Of a stretch of 64,000 bases of DNA, positions 35,477-43,674 are shown piece after piece. Below the pieces are notes generated by a model that saw nothing but the letters and a program-made list of their open reading frames with translations, ran no database searches and was not told where the DNA came from. This stretch comes from Tsukamurella pseudospumae (lineage in GTDB: Bacteria; Actinomycetota; Actinomycetes; Mycobacteriales; Mycobacteriaceae), in assembly GCF_001575205.1 (NCBI RefSeq), contig NZ_LSRE01000049.1, positions 106,913 to 170,912 of the forward strand. Direction: 5' to 3'. Numbering within the stretch: the stretch's first letter is position 1; every line of letters starts with the position of its first letter. A program made the position numbers and the translations under genes.

Positions 35477-36607
35477 TCAGTACGGGTTGAGGAGGGTCTG
35501 GAGGCGGTGGCCGAGGCGGCGCCAGTCGAAGTGCTCACCCACCAGCTCGCGGCCGCGGGCGCCCATGGCTGCAGCGCGGTCGGGATCGGCGAGCAGGCCG
35601 GCGACGGCGTCGGCGATGGCGTCGACGTCACGGCCGGGGACGACGTGCCCCGACTCGCCCTCCCACACCGTCTCCGGAGCACCGCCCGAGTCTCCCGCCA
35701 CGACCGGCTTGCCGGTCGCCGAGGCCTCGAGGAAGACGATGCCGAGCCCCTCGACGTCAAGACCCGCGCCACGCGTGCGACAGGGCATGGCGAAGACATC
35801 GCCGAGGTTGTGGTGCGCCGCCAACTCGTCGGCGGGGACGCCGCCGGTGAAGATCACGTGCTCCTCGACGCCGACGCTGCGCACCAGCTTGTGCAGCGTC
35901 TCCGCGTACGGACCGCCGCCGACGATCACGAGCCTCGCCCCGGGGACCTGCGCACGGATCCGCGGCAGCGCACGGATGAGCATGTCCTGCCCCTTGCGCG
36001 GCACGAGCCGCGAGAGGCACAGGACCACGGGCTCATCGTCGCCCAGGCCGTACCGCCGTCGGAGCTCCGCGCGGGCGGCACCGTCGGGCCGGAAGACGTC
36101 CGTGTCGACGCCGGGCGGAAGGTGCTCGAGCGCGGCCCGCGGACCGAACGCTGCGGCGAACCGGCCGCGGGTGTACTTGCTGACATAGGTCGTGACGTCG
36201 GTGGTGTCGCCGATGCGGCGCAGGCACGCGCGCGACGGCGGGAGCATCGACCAGCCGACCTCGTGGCCGTGGGTGGAGGCGACGGTGCGCAGGGCCCCCG
36301 CGTCCTTGAGCGGGGCGCCGAGCAGCGCGAGCGGCGCGGCGGCGCCGAACCAGACCGTCTCGATGTTCCTGTCGCGCACCAGGTCCCGGGCGCGACCGAA
36401 CGCGTCAGGGGTGGGCAGCAGGAGCGACGTGGGATGGCGCACCACCTCGTAGGGCTGCGCGGCGTCGTACTCCTCGCTGCCGCGCCAGCGCGAGGCGTAC
36501 ACCACCAGCTCGTCGGCCGGAAGGTGCCGGACGAACGCCTGGAGGTACGTCTGGATCCCGCCGGGGCGGGGTGGGAAGTCGTTGGTGACCAGCAGCGTGC
36601 GCGGCAT
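35477..36607 (-). CDS. pimB: Phosphatidylinositol mannosyltransferase PimB'
   Basis: A 376-residue GT-B (GT4) enzyme in the Rv2188c position. Start MPRTLLVTNDFPPRPGGIQT holds the acceptor-side loop. LSRLVPRKGQD (about residue 193) and the EGLGIVFLEASATGKPVV donor motif (about 286) bind GDP-mannose. PimB' adds the second mannose to phosphatidylinositol monomannoside on the cytoplasmic side. Together with the acyltransferase and MptA it gives the window three mannolipid steps. TAGGCT lies 8 bases before the ATG (leaderless). Confidence 0.93.
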   Translation of the reverse strand: MPRTLLVTNDFPPRPGGIQTYLQAFVRHLPADELVVYASRWRGSEEYDAAQPYEVVRHPTSLLLPTPDAFGRARDLVRDRNIETVWFGAAAPLALLGAPLKDAGALRTVASTHGHEVGWSMLPPSRACLRRIGDTTDVTTYVSKYTRGRFAAAFGPRAALEHLPPGVDTDVFRPDGAARAELRRRYGLGDDEPVVLCLSRLVPRKGQDMLIRALPRIRAQVPGARLVIVGGGPYAETLHKLVRSVGVEEHVIFTGGVPADELAAHHNLGDVFAMPCRTRGAGLDVEGLGIVFLEASATGKPVVAGDSGGAPETVWEGESGHVVPGRDVDAIADAVAGLLADPDRAAAMGARGRELVGEHFDWRRLGHRLQTLLNPY

Positions 36608-36622
36608 GGTGACTGAGCCTAG

Positions 36623-37666
36623 CTAGTAGCGGACGGCCGCCTTGTAGGGGCCCGCCGCGTCGATCGGCACGACCTGGACGGGGACGCCGTAGGTGGAGGC
36701 GTGCACCACCTTTCCATCGCCCACGTACATGCCGACGTGCGTGGCAGCGGCGTAGTAGACGATGATGTCGCCCGGCTGCAGGGCGTCTCGCGACACGGGC
36801 TGCCCGCCGCTGAGCTGGGCCTGCGACGTGCGCGGCAACGACTTGCCGGACTGCTGGTAGGCCCAGACCATCAGGCCCGAGCAGTCGAACTGGCCGGGGC
36901 CGGTACCGCCCCAGGCGTAGGGCATGCCGACGCGGGTGACCGCGGCGCGCACGGCGGCGAGCTCCGCGGTGCTGCCCGGCGGCACCTTGCTGGGGTCGAA
37001 GGGCGTCGGCTTGCCGATGAGCGAGCCGCGCTGCGCCCCGGTCAACCGGTCGTAGATCGCCTTGATCCGCGCGATCTCCTGGGCGAGACGGGACTTCTTC
37101 TCCCGCAGGTCGGCGGCCTTCTTCTCGGCCTCGGTCTTCGTGGTGTCGGCGGCCTTCGCCGCCTCGTCGGCCCGCTTCGCGGCCGAGTCGGCCTCGGTCT
37201 TCGACTTCTTGAACGCGGCGACGGTGGCGACCACGTCGCGGTTGATGAAGTCCAGCGTGGACATCTGATCGAGCATCTGCTGCGGCGAGTCGCTCACGAG
37301 CAGCGCGTAGGTGCGGTTCGTCCGCGAGCCCTTGTAGTTCGCGACGACCACCGCGTCGATCTGCGGCTGCAACGCGGCCTGGCGCGCCTGAACGGCGGTG
37401 ACCTCGCGCTTCGCGGCGACCAGCGTGGCGTCGGCGGCCCGCTTGGCGGCGGTGGCCTTCGCGGCGTCCTCCTGCGCGGCCTTCGCCGCCTCGTTCGTCG
37501 CGGATGCCTGCTCGGACAGGTCCTTGTACTGCTTGAGCGCTGCGTCGGCAGTATCCGGGTCCGCGGTGGCACTGCCGACCACGGTGAGCCCCGCAACCAT
37601 GGCAAGAGCGGCGGACGCGGCGATGCCGCGCGCCAGCAGGGAGCGGGGCTGAGAGGTCGATGACAC
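36623..37666 (-). CDS. ripC: NlpC/P60 peptidoglycan hydrolase, RipC-like
   Basis: A secreted cell-wall hydrolase (347 residues from GTG 37666; 372 from GTG 37741). A signal helix (RGIAASAALAMVAGLTVVG) is followed by a long Ala/Lys-rich coiled coil and a C-terminal NlpC/P60 domain. The catalytic Cys lies in FDCSGLMVWAY and the His in THVGMYVGDGKVVHAS. It should cut the D-Glu-mDAP bond of stem peptides. I prefer 37666 because a perfect 11-bp hairpin covers GTG 37741, but neither start has a clear site. It matches Rv2190c. Confidence 0.88.
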   Translation of the reverse strand: MSSTSQPRSLLARGIAASAALAMVAGLTVVGSATADPDTADAALKQYKDLSEQASATNEAAKAAQEDAAKATAAKRAADATLVAAKREVTAVQARQAALQPQIDAVVVANYKGSRTNRTYALLVSDSPQQMLDQMSTLDFINRDVVATVAAFKKSKTEADSAAKRADEAAKAADTTKTEAEKKAADLREKKSRLAQEIARIKAIYDRLTGAQRGSLIGKPTPFDPSKVPPGSTAELAAVRAAVTRVGMPYAWGGTGPGQFDCSGLMVWAYQQSGKSLPRTSQAQLSGGQPVSRDALQPGDIIVYYAAATHVGMYVGDGKVVHASTYGVPVQVVPIDAAGPYKAAVRY

Positions 37667-37718
37667 GGCCGAGCGGGTCCTTCCAGACTGACGTCGCGAG
37701 GCACCTGCCCCGCGACGA

Positions 37719-37744
37719 GCTGTGATTGCGGTGGCAATCACAGC
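37719..37744 (-). terminator. Hairpin between the two NlpC/P60 genes
   Basis: GCTGTGATTGC and GCAATCACAGC form a perfect 11-bp stem around GGTG, 10 bp after the stop of the upstream NlpC gene. It may be a terminator or processing site separating the two hydrolases, or an operator. It lacks a T-tract, so the type is uncertain. Confidence 0.5.
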
Positions 37745-37753
37745 AAGGCTACG

Positions 37754-38440
37754 TCAGTAACGTCGAGCGGAGTACACGGACATCTCGTTGAGCGGGCTCA
37801 CCTTGACGGGGATGCCGTAGTTCACCGAGTGGACGACCTTGCCGTTGCCGATGTAGAGGGCGGCGTGGCTGCCGCCGTTGTAGATCACGATGTCGCCGGG
37901 CTGGAGGTCCGCGATCGCGACCGCGCGACCGCCGCCGAGCTGGCCGTAGCTGTCGCGCGGGACGGTGATACCGGCCTGCTTCATGGACCAGTAGACGAGA
38001 CCCGAGCAGTCGAACGAGGTCGGGCCGGCGGAGCCGTACGAGTAGGGCAGGCCCTGGCGCGACAGCGCGGCCTGCACGACCTTGGCCTTCGCGCCGCCGG
38101 GCTGCACGCCGGCGACCGTGGTCTCACCCGGCTTCGGGGCGATCGCGATGCCGGTGACGATGTTCGGACGAGCCGTGGTGTTCCGCGTAGCGGCGACCTG
38201 AGCAGCTGCGGGCTTGACCTTGGCCGCCGGCTTCGCCGTGCCCGCGGGCTTCGCGACGGGCTTCACCACGGGGGCCGGCTTGACCTCCGGCGCCTGCGGC
38301 GCGGGAACGGCAGGGGCGGGCGCTGCGAACGCGACCGAGGGAGCTGCGAGCGTACCGATGGTCACTGCGCCCGCGGCGAGGGCACCGCGCGCGACGGTGG
38401 CGCCCTTGCTGGGCTGCGGCTGAAGCCGGTGTTTCGCCAC
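37754..38440 (-). CDS. NlpC/P60 family hydrolase under c-di-AMP riboswitch
   Basis: A 228-residue secreted hydrolase. A signal peptide (about 15-40, ending near SVAFAAP) leads into a Pro/Lys/Ala-rich wall-spanning linker and a C-terminal NlpC/P60 domain. FDCSGLVYWSMKQAG gives the Cys and SHAALYIGNGKVVHSV the His. There is no coiled coil, unlike its neighbour. GTG with AGGAG 9 bases upstream. The leader carries a ydaO-type riboswitch, so expression should fall when c-di-AMP is high. Confidence 0.92.
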   Translation of the reverse strand: MAKHRLQPQPSKGATVARGALAAGAVTIGTLAAPSVAFAAPAPAVPAPQAPEVKPAPVVKPVAKPAGTAKPAAKVKPAAAQVAATRNTTARPNIVTGIAIAPKPGETTVAGVQPGGAKAKVVQAALSRQGLPYSYGSAGPTSFDCSGLVYWSMKQAGITVPRDSYGQLGGGRAVAIADLQPGDIVIYNGGSHAALYIGNGKVVHSVNYGIPVKVSPLNEMSVYSARRY

Positions 38441-38461
38441 GAAGGGTTTCTCCTAAGTTTC

Positions 38462-38640
38462 TTCCCGACCGCCGACCGAGTTAGCTGACGGGTTCGGGCG
38501 AGGAAGATGCCCTACCCCGGAGGCTCGAAAACCTCCGGCGATTCACCCCGGATAACGCGTGTGGGTCCCCGGCGAGGCCTCGCGGCCTCTTAGGCGGTGA
38601 CCTCGGGAGACGGAGCGGTTTTCGCCCCGGGCTCCTCCGC
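38462..38640 (-). ncRNA. ydaO-yuaA (c-di-AMP) riboswitch
   Basis: The leader shows the family's conserved strings in order: GGGGTGAATCG, then TAGGGCATCTTCCTCGCCCG, then AACCCGTCAGCTAACTCGG with GGCGG to close. These match the ydaO c-di-AMP aptamer found ahead of wall-hydrolase genes in actinobacteria. It lies between a promoter at 38653-38681 and the NlpC/P60 ribosome-binding site. The ends are approximate. Confidence 0.9.
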
Positions 38641-38652
38641 AAGGTCTCAGAA

Positions 38653-38681
38653 AGATTACGAAACGGAAACGCCGCTGTCTA
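38653..38681 (-). promoter_or_regulatory. Promoter of the riboswitch-NlpC gene
   Basis: TAGACA (38676-38681) and TAATCT (38653-38658) on the minus strand, 17 bp apart. The transcript would begin near 38645, just before the riboswitch. Confidence 0.65.
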
Positions 38682-38726
38682 GCCGGACGCGCCGAGAAGC
38701 ACCGTCCGATCGACCTCGGAAGCGGT

Positions 38727-38960
38727 CTATCCGGCTTGTTCGTACTGGTCAGACAGTACGCGAAGCCGCGGCAACATTCCTTCGCTCGCGAACGCCGCAA
38801 TCGCGTCGTTCAGGCCCGGTTCGGCCGTGATCATCGGTGCCGGGGGCGATGCTGCGGCCGGCGCCGCCACGACCACGGGCCCCAGGAGGAAGCCCACGGA
38901 GCAGTCGCCACAGGCGCGGGGTTTGGCGGGACAGGTGGCGCAGTCGACGTGCAGAGCCAT
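38727..38960 (-). CDS. Small Cys-rich protein
   Basis: A 77-residue protein starting MALHVDCATCPAKPRACGDC, so four Cys sit within the first 20 residues in a CxxC-x7-CxxC pattern suited to zinc or an iron-sulfur cluster. An amphipathic C-terminal part follows. Similar small proteins occur next to NlpC or exonuclease genes in actinobacteria, with no known function. The ATG has GAAGGGAA upstream. It lies just upstream of the riboswitch promoter and is transcribed toward it. Confidence 0.7.
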   Translation of the reverse strand: MALHVDCATCPAKPRACGDCSVGFLLGPVVVAAPAAASPPAPMITAEPGLNDAIAAFASEGMLPRLRVLSDQYEQAG

Positions 38961-39081
38961 GACGGTGGTTCCCTTCGTTCGATCGTCTCGTTCGCGGCGA
39001 CGGTATGCGGGACGACCGACAAGTTTCGCGCGCCCGTTCGGGGCGGAAGGACTTGTCGGTGGGGTGTTCTACGGTCTCGGC

Positions 39082-40911
39082 ATGCAGCTCAGCCTGGACG
39101 ACCTCGATACGGGCGCCACGGACCCGGCGCTCCGGGACGTGACCTTCGTCGTGGTCGACCTGGAGACCACGGGTGGCTCGCCGAAGGGGGGCGACGCGAT
39201 CACCGAGATCGGCGCCGTCAAGGTGCGCGGCGGCGAGGTGCTGGGCGAGTTCGGCACGCTGGTCGATCCGGGGTGCGGCATCTCACCGCACATCACCCAC
39301 CTCACGGGCATCACCACCGCGATGGTCACCGGAGCGCCGCGAATCGAGTCCGTGCTCCCGGCCTTCCTCGAGTTCGCGCACGGCGCGGTCCTGGTCGCCC
39401 ACAACGCCCGCTTCGACATGGGCTTCCTCAAGGCCGCAGCCTCCGCCACCGGCACGCCGTGGCCGAAGGCGCAGTCCCTGTGCACCGTCCAGCTGGCGCG
39501 CCGGGTGCTCACACGGGACGAAGCACCGTCGGTCAAGCTGAGCGAGCTGGCGCGCCTGTTCCGCACCGAGACCACGCCCAACCACCGCGCGCTCGACGAT
39601 GCGCGGGCCACGGTCGAGGTGTTGCACGGGCTCATCGGGCGCGTCGGCAACCAGGGCATCCACACGCTCGGAGAGCTGCGCGGGCATCTGCCGTCGGTCA
39701 CGCCGCAGCAGCGCGCGAAGCGGCATCTCGCGGACCCGCTGCCCGAGCGTCCGGGCGTCTACCTCTTCCGCGGGCCGGGGAACGAGGTGCTGTACGTGGG
39801 CACGTCGGGCGACCTGCGCCGCCGCGTGCGCAGCTACTTCACCGCGGGTGAGACGCGCGGGCGCATCAAGGAGATGGTGGGGCTCGCGGAGCGGGTGGAC
39901 CACGTCGAGTGCGCGCACGCGCTCGAGGCCGCGGCCCGCGAGCTGCGCCTCATCGCGGCGCACACTCCCCCGTACAACCGCCGCTCGAAGTATCCGAAGC
40001 GCGGCTGGTGGATCTGCCTGACCGCCGAGCCCTTCCCCCGGCTCGCGGTCAAACGGTCCGCACCCGCCGGCGCGCCGAGCCTCGGGCCGGTCCGCTCCCG
40101 GTCGGACGCGGCGGATCTCGCGGACCTGCTGGCGGACACGTGCGGCCTCCGCACGTGCACGACCAGGCTCCGGGCCGGCGCGGCCCACACGTGCGCCCTG
40201 GGGCCCGACGGTGCGCCGCCCCTCGGCGGGTGCCGGGCCTCGGTCGCGATGCCGGAGCCCGCCGCGCTGTACCGTCCCCGCGCGGACCGAGCCGCGGCTG
40301 CCCTCTCGGGCCGGTCGTCGGAGGTCTTCGACGCGCTCCAGGCGCGGCTCGCCGCGCTCGCGGAGCGGGAGTTCTTCGAATCAGCGGCCCGGCTGCGCGA
40401 TCGCACCGCGCACCTGGTCGACCTGGTGATCCGTTCGCACGCGCTGGTGGCCTTCGCGGACGTGCCCGAGCTGTCGATCGCCCATCCCGACGGGGCCGGC
40501 GGCTGGGAGCTGTCCATCGTCCGGCACGGCCGCCTCGCCGCGGCCGGGACGGCGCCGCGCGGCGTGCCGCCGATGCCGGTCTTCGAGCAGCTGCGGGCGG
40601 GCGCGGAATCGGTGTACGAGGCGAGCGGGGACACCGTCGCCGCACCGGACGTGCCCGACACGCTGTTCCCGGCGGACACGCTGCACGGCGCCAGTCCCGA
40701 GGAGGCCTCGCTGCTGCGGCGGTGGGCGTTGCGGCCGGGCACGCGCATCGTCGACGTGCAGGGAACGTGGGGCGAGCCGATCGCGGGCGCCGGCCGCTGG
40801 CTCGGCTGGGCGGAACGGGCGGGCGAAGCAGGGCGCGACGCCCGCTCGGCCGCGGCGCATCCGCGCGGGCCCGCCAGGCAATACAGTGAGGAGGCCACGC
40901 ATGCCGCGTGA
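39082..40911 (+). CDS. DEDDh exonuclease fused to UvrC-type GIY-YIG nuclease
   Basis: A 609-residue fusion in the Rv2191 position. The first about 190 residues are a DnaQ-like exonuclease: VVVDLETTGGSP (acidic pair), AHNARFDMGFL and NHRALDDARATVEVL. A GIY-YIG domain follows (GVYLFRGPGNEVLYVGTSGD, about 222-241, then RRRVRSYF). The C-terminal part is UvrC-like with a UVR-type helix (FDALQARLAALAEREFFESA). A role in repair of damaged DNA is likely. TACGGT lies 6 bases before the ATG, fixing the start. Confidence 0.9.
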   Translation: MQLSLDDLDTGATDPALRDVTFVVVDLETTGGSPKGGDAITEIGAVKVRGGEVLGEFGTLVDPGCGISPHITHLTGITTAMVTGAPRIESVLPAFLEFAHGAVLVAHNARFDMGFLKAAASATGTPWPKAQSLCTVQLARRVLTRDEAPSVKLSELARLFRTETTPNHRALDDARATVEVLHGLIGRVGNQGIHTLGELRGHLPSVTPQQRAKRHLADPLPERPGVYLFRGPGNEVLYVGTSGDLRRRVRSYFTAGETRGRIKEMVGLAERVDHVECAHALEAAARELRLIAAHTPPYNRRSKYPKRGWWICLTAEPFPRLAVKRSAPAGAPSLGPVRSRSDAADLADLLADTCGLRTCTTRLRAGAAHTCALGPDGAPPLGGCRASVAMPEPAALYRPRADRAAAALSGRSSEVFDALQARLAALAEREFFESAARLRDRTAHLVDLVIRSHALVAFADVPELSIAHPDGAGGWELSIVRHGRLAAAGTAPRGVPPMPVFEQLRAGAESVYEASGDTVAAPDVPDTLFPADTLHGASPEEASLLRRWALRPGTRIVDVQGTWGEPIAGAGRWLGWAERAGEAGRDARSAAAHPRGPARQYSEEATHAA

Positions 40912-40936
40912 GTAGAGCTACCGAAAGGCCGCGTAC

Positions 40937-41212
40937 GTGATCACCGCGATCGTCCTCATCAACGCCGACGTGCACCGCATCCCCGAGACCGCGCAGGCCG
41001 TGGCGAACGTCGACGGCGTGACCGAGGTCTACTCCTGCGCGGGCGATATCGACCTCATCGCGAAAGTGCGGGTGCGGCAGCACGACGAGATCGCGGAGGT
41101 CGTCACCGAGAAGATCAACCGCATCGAGGGCGTCGAGAGCACGTCCACGCAGATCGCCTTCCGCGAGTACGCCTCCGCGGACGTCGACGCCGGTTTCGAC
41201 ATCGGGAACTGA
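40937..41212 (+). CDS. Stand-alone Lrp/AsnC ligand-binding (RAM) protein
   Basis: A 91-residue protein that is only the RAM domain of Lrp/AsnC regulators: ITAIVLINADVHRIPETAQA, then VYSCAGDIDLIAKVRVRQHD. There is no helix-turn-helix, so it cannot bind DNA itself. Such SraA-like proteins form rings that bind amino acids and may modulate true Lrp proteins. It lies 25 bp after the exonuclease fusion, with GAAAGG upstream of the GTG, and may be co-transcribed. Confidence 0.85.
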   Translation: MITAIVLINADVHRIPETAQAVANVDGVTEVYSCAGDIDLIAKVRVRQHDEIAEVVTEKINRIEGVESTSTQIAFREYASADVDAGFDIGN

Positions 41213-41218
41213 CCGCCG

Positions 41219-42070
41219 TCAGTAGCCGCTGTGGCTGACCTCCGCGGCCTCCGCCTCGATGCCGAAGTCGGCGGCCTGCTGCACGATCTTCTGAGCACGG
41301 GCCAGACGGGGAAGGTCGGAGCCGTCGGTGATCTTGCCGCCCGACTTCTCGAAGGCGTCGATGAATCCGTGCGCCCATGAGACATCGGCGACGCTGGGGC
41401 TGAGCCCCGCGTTGATGATGCCCGCGTGCTCGTGGGTCAGGCAGAGCTTGCCCGACATGCCCATCTCCTTCGCCAACGCGGTCCCGGTCGGCAGGTGCGC
41501 GATGTTCAGCGTCGGGCCGTCGATCGGTGCGGGCAGGCGGGCGGCCCGGGAGGCGATCACCAGCTGCGAGCGCGCGTAGGCCAGTGCGATCGGGTCCTCG
41601 CCCACGGCGGTGTCGCGCTTGAAATCGCCGGTGCCGAACGCGATCCGGAAAGTCGACGGCGCGGCTGCGATCCGCTCGACGTTCTGCATGCCGCGGGCGG
41701 TCTCGACGAGAGCGAGGATCCGCGTACCGTCGGGCAGGCGATCCGCGGTGTCGTCGAGGTGGCTCGACCCCTCCGACTTCGCGAGCATCACGCCCTCGAG
41801 CCCCTCGCACTGCTTCAGCGCGGCACAGTCCTCGCTCCAGTACTCGCTCGCCGCGTCGTTGATCCGCACCCAGGCGCGGTGCCCGGTGGTCAGCCATTCG
41901 ACGGTGTCCCGCCGGGCCTGGTCCTTGTCCTTCGCGGCGACGGCGTCCTCGAGGTCGATGATGACGGCGTCGGCCTCGCTGGCCTGGGCGATGGCGAACG
42001 ACTCGGGGTGGGAGGCCGGGACGAGCAGCCAGGAACGGGCGATCTGCGGGGAGACGGTGCGCTTACTCAC
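41219..42070 (-). CDS. CitE-like CoA-ester lyase (HpcH/HpaI family)
   Basis: A 283-residue TIM-barrel lyase. SWLLVPASHPESF at the start, IIDLEDAV (about residue 38), WVRINDA (about 67) and ALVETARGMQN (about 122, with the metal-binding Glu) mark the citrate-lyase beta/malyl-CoA lyase group. It cleaves or forms a C-C bond in a 3-hydroxyacyl-CoA-like substrate such as citramalyl- or malyl-CoA; which one is not decidable here. TAATCT lies 7 bases before the GTG (leaderless). It is convergent with the RAM gene, 6 bp apart. Confidence 0.87.
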   Translation of the reverse strand: MSKRTVSPQIARSWLLVPASHPESFAIAQASEADAVIIDLEDAVAAKDKDQARRDTVEWLTTGHRAWVRINDAASEYWSEDCAALKQCEGLEGVMLAKSEGSSHLDDTADRLPDGTRILALVETARGMQNVERIAAAPSTFRIAFGTGDFKRDTAVGEDPIALAYARSQLVIASRAARLPAPIDGPTLNIAHLPTGTALAKEMGMSGKLCLTHEHAGIINAGLSPSVADVSWAHGFIDAFEKSGGKITDGSDLPRLARAQKIVQQAADFGIEAEAAEVSHSGY

Positions 42071-42141
42071 GCCGTCAAGATTAGGCGCGTGGAACGACGA
42101 ATTCCGCGGAATGGAATTTTGTGCGTTCTGTTCGCGCGCTC

Positions 42142-42609
42142 TCAGTCGGAGATGTCCGCGACGGTCGCGTCGTACGCCGCGATCAGCGCGTCCGCGTCCA
42201 CGATCGCGCTGTGGCCGTGCGCGCCGGCGCCGAGGGCCACCGTCGCCCCGACGATCCGCTCGTCGACGTACACGGGCCAGCCCCCGCGCGCCCCGATCGG
42301 AGTGATGGTGCCGCGCTCGTATCCGGTGGCCTCCAGCGCCTCCTCGGCGGGCGGCATCGCCAGCCGGTTCACCCCGACGACGGCGCGCAGCTTGGGCCAG
42401 GCGATCGACCGGTCCCCCGGCACCAGCGCGAACAGGTAGTCACCCTCGCCCCGCCGCACCACGAGGGACTTGACCAGCCGCGACGGCGGCAGATCCATCT
42501 GTGCTGCGGCCTCCTCGAGGCTGCGCGCCGCCGGGCGCTCGCGGACGGTCACCATCAGGCCGCGGGACGCGGCGTCGGCGCGCACACGGTCGAGCCCGGA
42601 TCCGCTCAC
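42142..42609 (-). CDS. YbaK/ProX-type aminoacyl-tRNA deacylase
   Basis: A 155-residue YbaK fold protein. KSLVVRRGEGDYLFALVPGD (about 44-63) has the conserved Lys, and GARGGWPVYVDERI (about 105) the C-terminal loop. These enzymes clear mischarged tRNA, usually Cys- or Ala-tRNA(Pro). The true start is GTG 42609, overlapping the trpD stop, so the two are translationally coupled, an unusual pairing of tryptophan synthesis and tRNA proofreading. The specific tRNA is unknown. Confidence 0.82.
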   Translation of the reverse strand: MSGSGLDRVRADAASRGLMVTVRERPAARSLEEAAAQMDLPPSRLVKSLVVRRGEGDYLFALVPGDRSIAWPKLRAVVGVNRLAMPPAEEALEATGYERGTITPIGARGGWPVYVDERIVGATVALGAGAHGHSAIVDADALIAAYDATVADISD

Positions 42610-43652
42610 GCGCCCGCGATCTCCTGCGACAGCGCGACCCACCGGTCGAGCAGCGCGGCGGCGGCGCCCGAGTCCACCGCTTCGGCGACCCGCGGCAGGT
42701 GCACGGCGAGCGCGTCCTGCACCGGCTCCCCCGCGGTCAGCCCCTCGTACGCGGCGACGGCGCCGGCGGAGTTGAGCAGAACGGCGTCCCGGACGGGGCC
42801 GGTCTCGCCGGCGAGGAAGGCGCGGGCGATCGCGGCGTTCACGGTCGCGTCGCCGCCCTGAAGGTCCTCCATCGACACCCGCGCCAGGCCGAGCTCGCGC
42901 GGGTCGACGGACTCGACGCCCACGCCCTCCTCCTGCACCCGCCAGACCGTGGAGGTCGACGTGGTGGTCAGTTCGTCGAGCCCGTCGTCGCCACGGACGA
43001 CGATCACGTGGTCCTGGCCGCCGCGGTCGGCGAAGGCCTGCGCCACGACCGGCGCGAGGTCGGCGAAGGCGCACCCGATCAACCCCGCCGAGGGCCGGCC
43101 CGGGTTGGTCAGCGGCCCGAGCACGTTGAAGACCGTCGGGATGCCGATCTCCTTGCGGGTGGCGCCCGCGAACCGCAGCCCCGAGTGGAAGACCGACGCG
43201 AGGCAGAAGCCGATGCCCAGTTCGGCGGTGGTGCGCGCGACCCCGTCGGCGTTCAATCCGATCGCCACACCGAGCGCCTCCAGGCAGTCCGCGCCGCCCG
43301 ACTTCGACGAGGCCGCCCGGTTGCCGTGCTTGAGCACGGGGACGCCGGCGGCGGCCACGACGATCGAGCTCATCGTCGAGATGTTGACGGAGTGCGATCG
43401 GTCGCCGCCCGTGCCGACGATGTCGACGGCGCGCGCGTCGAACGGGACCGGGGTGGTCAGCGACAGCATCACATCGGCCAGCGCTCGCACCTCGACCGGT
43501 GACGGGCCCTTCATCTTCATGGCCACGCCGAACGCCGAGATCTGCGACGGGGTGGCCCCGTCGCTCATGATCTCGGACATCGCCCACCGGGCCTGCTCCG
43601 CGCTCAGATCGCGCTGGGACGTGAGCTCGGTGAGAACCGTGGGCCAATCCAT
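42606..43652 (-). CDS. trpD: Anthranilate phosphoribosyltransferase
   Basis: A 348-residue enzyme of tryptophan synthesis: anthranilate plus PRPP gives phosphoribosyl-anthranilate. GTGGDRSHSVNISTMSS (about residue 78) is the diphosphate/PRPP loop. KHGNRAASSKSGGADCLEAL (about 107) and the GPLTNPGRPSAG region complete the site. It stands apart from other trp genes, as in M. tuberculosis (Rv2192c). I chose ATG 43652 because TACGCT lies 6 bases upstream (leaderless); GTG 43658 would add two codons. Confidence 0.95.
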   Translation of the reverse strand: MDWPTVLTELTSQRDLSAEQARWAMSEIMSDGATPSQISAFGVAMKMKGPSPVEVRALADVMLSLTTPVPFDARAVDIVGTGGDRSHSVNISTMSSIVVAAAGVPVLKHGNRAASSKSGGADCLEALGVAIGLNADGVARTTAELGIGFCLASVFHSGLRFAGATRKEIGIPTVFNVLGPLTNPGRPSAGLIGCAFADLAPVVAQAFADRGGQDHVIVVRGDDGLDELTTTSTSTVWRVQEEGVGVESVDPRELGLARVSMEDLQGGDATVNAAIARAFLAGETGPVRDAVLLNSAGAVAAYEGLTAGEPVQDALAVHLPRVAEAVDSGAAAALLDRWVALSQEIAGA

Positions 43653-43674
43653 GGCCACAGCGTAATGGGGTGGA

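Noticed and set aside
37667..37741. Longer N-terminus for the RipC-like protein from GTG 37741
   Set aside because: No ribosome site, the start lies within a perfect hairpin, and a shorter start already gives a normal signal peptide. It remains possible.
37722..37743. TGTGA...TCACA as a CRP-type site
   Set aside because: The half sites are 12 bases apart instead of 6; the structure is better described as an 11-bp hairpin.
38827..39081. 85-residue N-terminal extension of the exonuclease fusion
   Set aside because: It overlaps the small Cys-rich gene on the other strand, and the TACGGT box 6 bases before ATG 39082 supports the later start.
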